DNA from: Faecalicoccus acidiformans | GTDB taxonomy: Bacteria > Bacillota_I > Bacilli_A > Erysipelotrichales > Erysipelotrichaceae | DNA: 64,000 bases | Assembly (NCBI RefSeq): GCF_014202635.1 | Contig: NZ_JACHHD010000006.1 | Span: 38,385-102,384 of the forward strand | Direction of reading: 5' to 3' | Position numbers and translations under genes: made by a program | In this document: positions 58,314-64,000 of the stretch, in pieces | Position numbering within the stretch: the stretch's first letter is position 1 | Layout of the letters: each line of letters opens with the position of its first letter | Notes under the pieces: generated by a model | The model's input: the letters and a program-made list of their open reading frames with translations, nothing else | What the model was told of the DNA's origin: nothing | The model's database searches: none

Positions 58314-60053
58314 ATGCACTATATTAATTTTGAATCAAAATATGATCGTTTTCCCACTACAAAAATATCTGGATTTCAAGCTTATCGCGGATATGATTCG
58401 ATTTACGAGGAACTGTGTTCAAAATGCGGAGCGAACACGGTTTTGGTATTTGATTATTATCCAGGCGTAGATGAAAAAGAAGTGATGCAGTTGATCGATC
58501 GCTTTGATGCCAATATAAAAATTGCTACATATGATATCTTTAAAGAGTCAGCACAAATCAACGAGCAATTAAAATATCATATTACCGAAGATCGTGTTTT
58601 CGGGAAAATGTATTATGGTGATTTTATTGACTTGATCGATGAAGAGAAATTATCAAAAGCACAAGAACAAGTTCAAAATACAAGTGGTTTACGTATTGTT
58701 TATGGTGTCGCTGCTTCTTTGGTCGCAAAAGGAGATGTTTTAGTTTACTTTGATATGGCTCGTTGGGAAATTCAAATGCGCTTCCGTAAAGGAATGCCAA
58801 ACTATAAAATGGATAATGCCGACGAGGACAATCTTAGAAAATTTAAACGTGGTTATTTCATTGAATGGCGTTTGGCAGATAAGCATAAAGCCCGTTTGTT
58901 TGATCAGTTTGACTACGTAGTCGACACAAATAAATCGAATGATCCCAAGATGATCAGTGGTGAAGCTTTTACTACTAGTTTAAAAGCTTTGGCACAGAAA
59001 CCTTTCCGAACTATGCCTTATTTTGATCCCGGAGTATGGGGCGGTCAATGGATGAAGGAAGTCTGTCATTTAGATTGCGATCAGGATAATTTTGCTTGGA
59101 GTTTTGACGGTGTACCGGAAGAAAATAGCATCCTGTTTGATTATAATGGAGTTGTTGTTGAGTTGCCTTGTATGGATCTGGTTTTATATCAGCCTAAAGA
59201 ACTTTTAGGAGAACAGATCTATGCTCGCTTTGGCGCTGAGTTTCCAATCCGTTTTGACTTCTTAGACACGATGGATGGGCAAAATCTTTCTTTGCAGGTG
59301 CATCCGGTTACGGAATATATCAAAAAGAACTTTGGGATGAATTATACTCAAGATGAAAGTTATTATATTTTGGATGCTCAAGAAAATGCCTGTGTATATT
59401 TAGGTTTACAAGAAGGAATTGATAAAAAGCAGATGATTGATGATCTGCGTGCAGCCCAAAAAGGGGAGATCATCTTTGATGCGGAGAAATATATCAATAA
59501 ATGGCCAGCTAAAAAACATGATCATTTTTTGATTCCGGCAGGAACTTGTCATTGTTCGGGCAGCGGAGCGATGGTTTTGGAAATCAGTGCTACGCCATAT
59601 ATCTTTACATTTAAACTTTGGGACTGGGAACGCCTTGGTTTAGATGGTTTACCGCGCCCAGTTCATGTGGAACATGGTAAAGAAGTAATTCAATGGTATC
59701 GTACGACTCAGTGGGTTAAAGATAATTTAGTCAATGCGACTTACGAAGTGCAAGAAGAGGGAAATGATTGTCGTATTGAACATACTGGGTTACATGCTCT
59801 GGAATTTATTGAGACAAGACGATATACTACAGATAAGGTCACAGTCCATGATACGAAAGGAACTGTGAATATGTTGAATCTTGTCGATGGAAAAGAAGCT
59901 ATCATCGAAAGTCCAGATCATTCGTTTGAACCATTTGTCGTTCATTATGCAGAGACATTTATTCTTCCGGCATGTATCGGCGCTTATACGATTCGGCCTT
60001 ATGGAATGAGTGAAAACGAAGAGATCAAATTTATCAAAGCGTATGTACGATAG
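58314..60053 (+). CDS. manA: Class I mannose-6-phosphate isomerase with N-terminal extra domain
   Basis: 579 residues from the ATG at 58314 (AAGGAG). Residues 1-235 are the extra domain seen in long bacterial class I PMIs (TVLVFDYYPGVDEKEVMQLID; VYGVAASLVAKGDVLVYFDMARWEIQMRF). The zinc-dependent PMI core begins near 240 (PYFDPGVWGGQWMK): QNLSLQVHPVTEYIKKNFG holds the Gln-His pair, and DESYYIL and HDHFLIPAGTCHC hold the other ligands. It converts mannose-6-phosphate to fructose-6-phosphate. The N-terminal domain has no visible P-loop. Confidence 0.9.
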   Translation: MHYINFESKYDRFPTTKISGFQAYRGYDSIYEELCSKCGANTVLVFDYYPGVDEKEVMQLIDRFDANIKIATYDIFKESAQINEQLKYHITEDRVFGKMYYGDFIDLIDEEKLSKAQEQVQNTSGLRIVYGVAASLVAKGDVLVYFDMARWEIQMRFRKGMPNYKMDNADEDNLRKFKRGYFIEWRLADKHKARLFDQFDYVVDTNKSNDPKMISGEAFTTSLKALAQKPFRTMPYFDPGVWGGQWMKEVCHLDCDQDNFAWSFDGVPEENSILFDYNGVVVELPCMDLVLYQPKELLGEQIYARFGAEFPIRFDFLDTMDGQNLSLQVHPVTEYIKKNFGMNYTQDESYYILDAQENACVYLGLQEGIDKKQMIDDLRAAQKGEIIFDAEKYINKWPAKKHDHFLIPAGTCHCSGSGAMVLEISATPYIFTFKLWDWERLGLDGLPRPVHVEHGKEVIQWYRTTQWVKDNLVNATYEVQEEGNDCRIEHTGLHALEFIETRRYTTDKVTVHDTKGTVNMLNLVDGKEAIIESPDHSFEPFVVHYAETFILPACIGAYTIRPYGMSENEEIKFIKAYVR

Positions 60054-60064
60054 GAGGTGTTATA

Positions 60065-60799
60065 ATGCAAATCGATACGCATCGAGGCGCACCCCCTTTA
60101 TATCTCCAAGTCAAAAATGATTTGAAGCGAAAAATTGAAGAAGGGTTTTATCCAAGAGGATCGCTGATTCCACCAGAGCCACAGTTGGAAAAGATGTTTC
60201 ATGTAAGCCGTATTACGATTCGTCAAGCTATATCCGAACTCGTTACAGAAGGATATCTCAATAAGAAACGCGGGAAAGGGACCAGTGTGACTTATAGTGA
60301 TAAAATCAACGAAAACGCTTCGGCTATCCGCAGTTTTACAACAGAATTGGAACAACGAGGCATAACGCCGGGAACATCTCACGTTTCCATAGAATTAATG
60401 TCGGCTTCAAAGGAGATTCAGGATTTGCTTGAATTGGCACCGAAAGAAAAAGTCTATTGTTTGGTCCGAATTCGAACTGCGAATAAGACACCTGTCGTTT
60501 TATTTAAAACATATATACCGGGGCGTTATGATCTCTCATTAAATGCTGCCGACTATATGGGTTCTATGTATAGTCTCTTTGATCAAAGAGGCATCGGTCG
60601 ACCGGTTACGATCAAAGAAACATTTTCTGCGATGTCATCATCAAAAGAAATTGCCAGAGCTTTGGAAATCTTGGAGCAAGAACCTGTCTTAAAACGTGTA
60701 CGCCTGGCGTATGATGAACATAACCAGCCTATTGAATATACTATCTCTTATTATAATGGTGCTCGATACGAATACTCGATTGAATTGCATGACCGTTAA
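60065..60799 (+). CDS. GntR-family regulator with UTRA ligand-binding domain
   Basis: 244 residues. An N-terminal winged helix (PLYLQVKNDLKRKIEEGFYPRGSLIPPEPQLEKMFHVSRITIRQAISELVTEGYL, residues 12-70) is followed by a UTRA effector domain (residues 95-235). HutC/NagR-type proteins are released from DNA by a sugar phosphate. It lies at the end of the isomerase operon, and the paired palindromes at 53274 and 57720 are its probable targets. AGGAGG at a proper distance from the ATG. Confidence 0.93.
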   Translation: MQIDTHRGAPPLYLQVKNDLKRKIEEGFYPRGSLIPPEPQLEKMFHVSRITIRQAISELVTEGYLNKKRGKGTSVTYSDKINENASAIRSFTTELEQRGITPGTSHVSIELMSASKEIQDLLELAPKEKVYCLVRIRTANKTPVVLFKTYIPGRYDLSLNAADYMGSMYSLFDQRGIGRPVTIKETFSAMSSSKEIARALEILEQEPVLKRVRLAYDEHNQPIEYTISYYNGARYEYSIELHDR

Positions 60800-60828
60800 A
60801 AAAACAGCATACTGCTGTTTTTTTTTCT
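60799..60828. terminator. Bidirectional terminator between the regulator and the B-repeat gene
   Basis: AAAAAACAGCA, TAC loop, TGCTGTTTTTTTT; U tracts on both strands. Confidence 0.85.
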
Positions 60829-61598
60829 TATTCTGGATGATAATGGGCAACCAGATGCTTGTCACCGATGCTGTTGGAAACAATACAATGGATAGGATTT
60901 CCTCTAAGATCGTACCATCCATCAAAGATATAACCTTTTTTTCGAGCAGGCAGCAATGGTTGATCTTCATCTAAATAGGTATATACATGAGGATTTTTTC
61001 GTGAAGCGACACCGCCCTGGGCATCGTAATGGATCCGGTAGTAGACAAGATCCCATTTCGCATACAAGGTACAGGATTCCTTAATTTTTTGATTGAAGGC
61101 AAATGGTTTTGTATAGGCTTGATCATAGTACCATCCGTTAAATTCATAACCAAGACGAAGCGGATGTCGAAATGGCTTAAGAAATCCATCAGAACCGATG
61201 GTCTTGTCTTTGATTTGGCCGCCTCCATTGCTTTCAAAATGAATGCTGCAGAGTTCTCGATAATGCGCGACCAGAGTGATTTCTTCTGCTTGATTTTCCG
61301 GGATGACGTCTACTCGTTTGCCGTTGAGTGTCCAATAATCAAAAGCCATATTCTGCTTTCTAGCAGGATACAAACGCAGGACACCGGATTCTATGTTCAA
61401 ATATTTTGGATTGAGACGAGAGTTCATTCCTCCCTGAAGTTCATAGTGGATCTTATACCATATGGGAATCCATTTATCATAGAGTGTCATAGTGGTCGGC
61501 AAGATTCCGCCGGGATTTAATCGTTTTGTACATGCTTCATCTATAAACCAGCCCATAAAGACATAGCCTCTTCGCTGTTCCTGTTGTGGATTTTCCAT
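60828..61598 (-). CDS. InlB B-repeat (Listeria-Bacteroides repeat) protein without signal peptide
   Basis: 256 residues from the ATG at 61598 (GAGGG eight bases upstream). It consists of three or four B-repeats: RRGYVFMGWFIDEACTKR; ELQGGMNSRLNPKY; FESNGGGQIKDK with GYEFNGWYYDQAYTKPF; DAQGGVASRKNPHVY with GYIFDGWYDLRG. Such repeats are normally parts of large exported surface proteins. Here there is no signal peptide, anchor or other domain, and the first repeat begins midway. Either a cytoplasmic small protein or a surface-protein fragment. Confidence 0.7.
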   Translation of the reverse strand: MENPQQEQRRGYVFMGWFIDEACTKRLNPGGILPTTMTLYDKWIPIWYKIHYELQGGMNSRLNPKYLNIESGVLRLYPARKQNMAFDYWTLNGKRVDVIPENQAEEITLVAHYRELCSIHFESNGGGQIKDKTIGSDGFLKPFRHPLRLGYEFNGWYYDQAYTKPFAFNQKIKESCTLYAKWDLVYYRIHYDAQGGVASRKNPHVYTYLDEDQPLLPARKKGYIFDGWYDLRGNPIHCIVSNSIGDKHLVAHYHPE

Positions 61599-61616
61599 TT
61601 TCTTTTCCCTCATCCG

Positions 61617-61645
61617 TTGAATTCATAAACTAGGTTTGTTATAAT
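61617..61645 (+). promoter_or_regulatory. Promoter of tRNA-Arg
   Basis: TTGAAT (61617-61622), 17-bp spacer, TATAAT (61640-61645). Confidence 0.75.
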
Positions 61646-61654
61646 AATCGTGCT

Positions 61655-61731
61655 GTCCTCGTAGCTCAGTTGGATAGAGCATGCGCCTTCTAAGCGCACG
61701 GTCGGGGGTTCGAATCCCTCCGAGGACGCCA
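61655..61731 (+). tRNA. tRNA-Arg (TCT anticodon)
   Basis: A 77-nt cloverleaf: acceptor GTCCTCG/CGAGGAC, D arm GCTCAGTTGGATAGAGC, anticodon arm TGCGC-CTTCTAA-GCGCA (TCT), T arm CGGGGGTTCGAATCCCTCC, encoded CCA at 61729-61731. The integrase gene begins right behind it, so its 3' end is the likely attachment site of the element that follows. Confidence 0.95.
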
Positions 61732-61785
61732 CTTTGATTTTGAATGTCTGATAAAACCTCTTAAATATGCTTTATATAAAGGATA

Positions 61786-62928
61786 TTATGCAAGAGGTTT
61801 ATTTTTTATTTCATCTTGCAACGCCAAATCAACGCCATTTTTGTTGAAAACACTATTTACAATGTCAATTTTGCTTTTTTCTCTAACGTGGGTATAAAGA
61901 GATAATGTTGTATCAGAACTTGAATGTCTCATTAGTTCTTGAGCAACTTTAATATCGACATCGTTAAAAACAAGTGTTGTAGCATATGTATGTCTTAATA
62001 AATGAAAGTGAAAGTCTATCCCCATGTGTTTGGTAATAGTTCTAACTGCGTTTCCTAAACTTGTGGGGTTTATATATTCGCCCTTTTCATTACATACTAC
62101 TTTATCATAAGGATTGATTGAATACCAATATTCTAATATGGTTTTTAGTTGGTCTGGCAGAGGAATAATTGCTTTCGACTTTTTAGATTTCATTTCATGA
62201 GTTACGTTGTACTGAGATTCCTTCAGGCCCTTATAATTTAGCTTTTTGTTAACGTCAATGATATTTTTATCGAAATCAATATCAGATTTTTCTAATGCCA
62301 GAACTTCACTGATTCTTAATCCTGTATAGTAGCCAATCTGTATAGCCACGGCATATGCGTCATATCTGAATGTATTTCTGTTTTTTAATTTTTTTAGAAG
62401 TTCTTGATAGTCTTCATAGCTTATGGGTTCTTTGGGTTGACTTCTGTCTTCTCCTTTAACTTTAACGTATTCTAATGGATTAGAAGTTATGTATTCATTT
62501 CTAATCGCAAATACAAATGCTCCATGAAGTGCTTTACGAATACTCTTATTCATTTGCAATCCTTCATTTGCTCTGGAGTTAAAAAAGGTTTGTAAATCTT
62601 TATGTCTGATTTCCGTTATTACAAATTTACCAATCGAATTTTCAAAGTATTTTTTACACTTTTTCATGCCATATATCGTATTGTGTTGATAATCAATATT
62701 GGCGGTTCTGATAAACTCATCAAATACTTCATTCAAAGTTAAATGAATTTCTTTTTGGATATAACCTTTATCAATTAATTGCTTTCTAACTTCAGATTCA
62801 TGGCGTTCAGCCTCTTTTTTTGTTTTGAATCCTCTTTTTGTGTATCTCTTTGGTATTCCTTTCTGCTTATACCTAAAATTCACTTCATAAATGCTCCCAT
62901 GTTTTAATTTTCTTTTAGCGACTGCCAT
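61786..62928 (-). CDS. Tyrosine-type site-specific integrase
   Basis: 380 residues. An N-terminal arm-binding domain (VNFRYKQKGIPKRYTKRGFKTKKEAERHE), a SAM-like core-binding domain (LTLNEVFDEFIRTANIDYQHNTIYGMKKC), and the catalytic domain with Arg in YYTGLRISEVLAL, His-x-x-Arg in HFHLLRHTYATTL, and the nucleophilic Tyr in LSLYTHV. It should recombine the element with the adjacent tRNA-Arg. The stop is only 55 bases from the tRNA end. Confidence 0.95.
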   Translation of the reverse strand: MAVAKRKLKHGSIYEVNFRYKQKGIPKRYTKRGFKTKKEAERHESEVRKQLIDKGYIQKEIHLTLNEVFDEFIRTANIDYQHNTIYGMKKCKKYFENSIGKFVITEIRHKDLQTFFNSRANEGLQMNKSIRKALHGAFVFAIRNEYITSNPLEYVKVKGEDRSQPKEPISYEDYQELLKKLKNRNTFRYDAYAVAIQIGYYTGLRISEVLALEKSDIDFDKNIIDVNKKLNYKGLKESQYNVTHEMKSKKSKAIIPLPDQLKTILEYWYSINPYDKVVCNEKGEYINPTSLGNAVRTITKHMGIDFHFHLLRHTYATTLVFNDVDIKVAQELMRHSSSDTTLSLYTHVREKSKIDIVNSVFNKNGVDLALQDEIKNKPLA

Positions 62929-62977
62929 TTTTTTTGCCTCCTTTTTCTTGTTACAAGTTGATAGTCTGCTATAATAG

Positions 62978-63012
62978 GAGCGTAAACGCGTACGCCAATA
63001 CAGTTTACGCTC
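62978..63012. repeat. Inverted repeat GAGCGTAAAC / GTTTACGCTC ahead of the integrase
   Basis: A 10-bp perfect stem (62978-62987 and 63003-63012) encloses an 8-bp palindrome GCGTACGC (62988-62995). A second, weaker hairpin (ATGCC-TGA/TCA-GGCAT) lies at 63013-63043. No T run follows, so this could be an operator, an excisionase/integrase binding site or a regulatory leader structure. Confidence 0.6.
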
Positions 63013-63046
63013 TATGCCTTATGAATGTATCAATCATAGGGCATTT

Positions 63047-63070
63047 TTATTTGCCTACTTTTAATAACAT
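63047..63070 (-). CDS. Short leader peptide ORF MLLKVGK
   Basis: The ATG at 63070 follows a perfect GGGAGGTG ribosome site that overlaps the stop of the repressor gene; the frame is seven codons then TAA. It lies between the repressor and the integrase and ahead of the hairpins at 62978-63043, an arrangement compatible with a translated leader. Alternatively the site is the remains of an excisionase gene that was lost. Confidence 0.35.
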   Translation of the reverse strand: MLLKVGK

Positions 63071-63077
63071 CACCTCC

Positions 63078-63737
63078 CTAAATTAAAGAATCCTTATCAT
63101 AATTTTTTAACTTTTTTATTAATTTAGATAATTCATCTATTTCTTCCTCTGTCAAATTTTCCTTGAATATTCGAAGTTCTAATTCATCAATTTTTTTATT
63201 TCTATATTGTTCATCAAACTCGTATTTTAAATGAGATTTAAACCCTTGTGCAGCTTCAGTTAATTCGAATAAAAGAATTTTTTCTTTGTCATAATCTAAC
63301 ATACTTCTATTTAAATCTTCATGATTTCCGTATGTTTCACCAATTGGATAAATAGATAAGTAATCATATAAAGAAGATAGTAATAAATCGTTATTCTCTA
63401 AAAGTAAATTTAATGCTTTCAGTTTACGATCAGAAAGTTTATTGTTTTTATAACATATTAACTTTTCAATGCTTTTAACGCTTAATCCTGTTTTTTCTGA
63501 TATATCTTTAAGTGATACATCAATAGTCGATTCTTCAGAAACGCCCAATAAATAATCTATAGATATATCTAATTTCTTTGATAATTCAATTACGTTGTCT
63601 ATTCTTGGGTTGTTATTTCCTCCTAGCATTCTACTAAACGATTGAAGCGACATATTCATTTGTTGAGCTAACCAACTTTTAGTTTGTTTCAATTCATTTA
63701 AACGCTTTTCGATTCTGTCTTTTCTTAATTCATTCAT
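63078..63737 (-). CDS. Phage-type XRE repressor
   Basis: 219 residues from the ATG at 63737 (AGGAGG upstream; earlier in-frame codons lack a site). An N-terminal HTH_3 domain (LNELKQTKSWLAQQMNMSLQSFSRMLGGNNNPRIDNVIELSKKLDISIDYLLG) is followed by a long helical, charged C-terminal part with no peptidase or metal motif. In elements of this kind it would be the repressor of the lytic or transfer genes; its operator is probably the inverted repeat at 63815-63861. Ends DKDSLI. Confidence 0.85.
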   Translation of the reverse strand: MNELRKDRIEKRLNELKQTKSWLAQQMNMSLQSFSRMLGGNNNPRIDNVIELSKKLDISIDYLLGVSEESTIDVSLKDISEKTGLSVKSIEKLICYKNNKLSDRKLKALNLLLENNDLLLSSLYDYLSIYPIGETYGNHEDLNRSMLDYDKEKILLFELTEAAQGFKSHLKYEFDEQYRNKKIDELELRIFKENLTEEEIDELSKLIKKLKNYDKDSLI

Positions 63738-63814
63738 GTTAAACCTCCTAAATAATTTCAAAGCAAATAACAATATGGGTTAAGTGTGTTGATTCACATT
63801 ATCACATGCGTATA

Positions 63815-63861
63815 ATATTGTATGTGTTAATGTTGTTGTTGACTATTAACACATACAATAT
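63815..63861. promoter_or_regulatory. 17-bp inverted-repeat operator of the element
   Basis: ATATTGTATGTGTTAAT (63815-63831) and ATTAACACATACAATAT (63845-63861) are perfect reverse complements with a 13-bp spacer that contains TTGTTGTTGAC. This sits in the divergent control region just upstream of the repressor gene and is the expected binding site for a dimeric or tetrameric repressor. Confidence 0.8.
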
Positions 63862-63918
63862 ATCAAGAAGCTTTCTTAGTGTCAACAGCAACACGCAAGT
63901 TACGAAAGGAGACCAGCT

Positions 63919-63945
63919 ATGAATCTGTCAAGAAAAAATAGCTGA
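63919..63945 (+). CDS. Very short ORF with strong ribosome site, right side of the operator
   Basis: AAAGGAG is placed well before an ATG at 63919, but the frame reads only MNLSRKNS then TGA. It could be a leader peptide or the start of a gene broken by a frameshift. The rest of the window to 64000 shows no further gene. Confidence 0.3.
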   Translation: MNLSRKNS

Positions 63946-64000
63946 TTTTCAATAAATGTTTGTTTATCGTTGATTCCTTAAAATTGGGTATACGAAAAAC

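Larger units (their letters stand above)
61708..64000. mobile_element. Left end of an integrated element at tRNA-Arg (prophage or ICE type)
   Basis: A tRNA gene is followed by a tyrosine integrase pointing toward it, then a phage-type repressor and an operator region with a long inverted repeat. This is the standard order of the integration-immunity end of a prophage or integrative conjugative element. The rest, including the right attachment site, lies beyond base 64000, so the type cannot be decided. Confidence 0.75.

Noticed and set aside
58314..59015. A novel kinase fused to ManA
   Set aside because: The N-terminal domain is a known part of long class I mannose-6-phosphate isomerases, and no P-loop is visible, so no new fusion is claimed.
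60696..60974. Plus-strand 92-codon frame at the end of the GntR gene
   Set aside because: It runs out of frame through the regulator and its terminator; no start site and no recognisable motif.
61029..61520. Plus-strand 163-codon frame antisense to the B-repeat gene
   Set aside because: A shadow of the repeat-rich minus-strand gene; no ribosome site or recognised domain.

Overview
The window reads as a low-GC Gram-positive (Firmicutes/Bacillota) chromosome segment. The sufC-D-S-U-B operon, T7SSb-type secretion genes, PrsA-like foldases, the rnhC/cvpA/mutS2/uvrC block, a ribU FMN riboswitch and a gcvT-type glycine riboswitch all fit that group. The sortase-less surface protein style and the compact gene set suggest Erysipelotrichia, but that is an inference; no rRNA or marker phylogeny was possible.

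Layout. 1-3.4 kb: the end of a MATE exporter, an XRE regulator, a HAD phosphatase, purA and an orphan BlaI-type regulator. 3.43-6.25 kb: tRNA-Trp whose 3' end is repeated 2.7 kb downstream, enclosing one large surface protein and no integrase, so a stripped or non-autonomous integrative island. 6.4-10.8 kb: a MoxR-DUF58-transglutaminase operon. 11-13.1 kb: an AIM24-family protein, then a decayed stretch where two 5'-truncated genes meet head to head. 13.1-15.7 kb: two riboswitch-controlled transporters (glycine riboswitch/AGCS symporter; FMN riboswitch/RibU). 15.7-19.5 kb: tRNA-Ser, a small J-domain protein, a TrmH methyltransferase and membrane proteins of unknown role.

19.6-29.3 kb is the most interesting region: a ten-gene type VII secretion (T7SSb) locus with an FHA protein, a degenerate kinase with one membrane segment, a large Ig-like ectodomain protein, a compact FHA-FtsK ATPase (EssC-like), a YukD-like protein, two WXG100 proteins, a 58-residue protein, a candidate effector with a Gly/Ala-rich beta-repeat tail, and a DUF4176 protein. 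Two parvulin-type foldases converge on it and share a 12-bp hairpin at the overlapping stops.

31.3-38.2 kb: SUF iron-sulfur assembly operon running into a 5-formyl-THF cyclo-ligase, an SGNH hydrolase and an unknown protein. 38.2-53.2 kb: housekeeping (HD hydrolase, cold-shock protein, LRR protein, UbiB kinase, lspA, rluD, dCMP deaminase, rnhC, cvpA, mutS2, uvrC, a VanY-like protein that has lost its metal ligands, a phosphodiesterase). 53.3-60.8 kb: a mannose-family PTS, cupin phosphoglucose isomerase, mannose-6-phosphate isomerase and a GntR/UTRA regulator; an identical 14-bp palindrome sits in the promoters of both the PTS and the isomerase units, which makes a regulon. 61.6-64 kb: tRNA-Arg followed by a tyrosine integrase, a phage-type repressor and a 17-bp inverted-repeat operator: the left end of a second integrated element that leaves the window.
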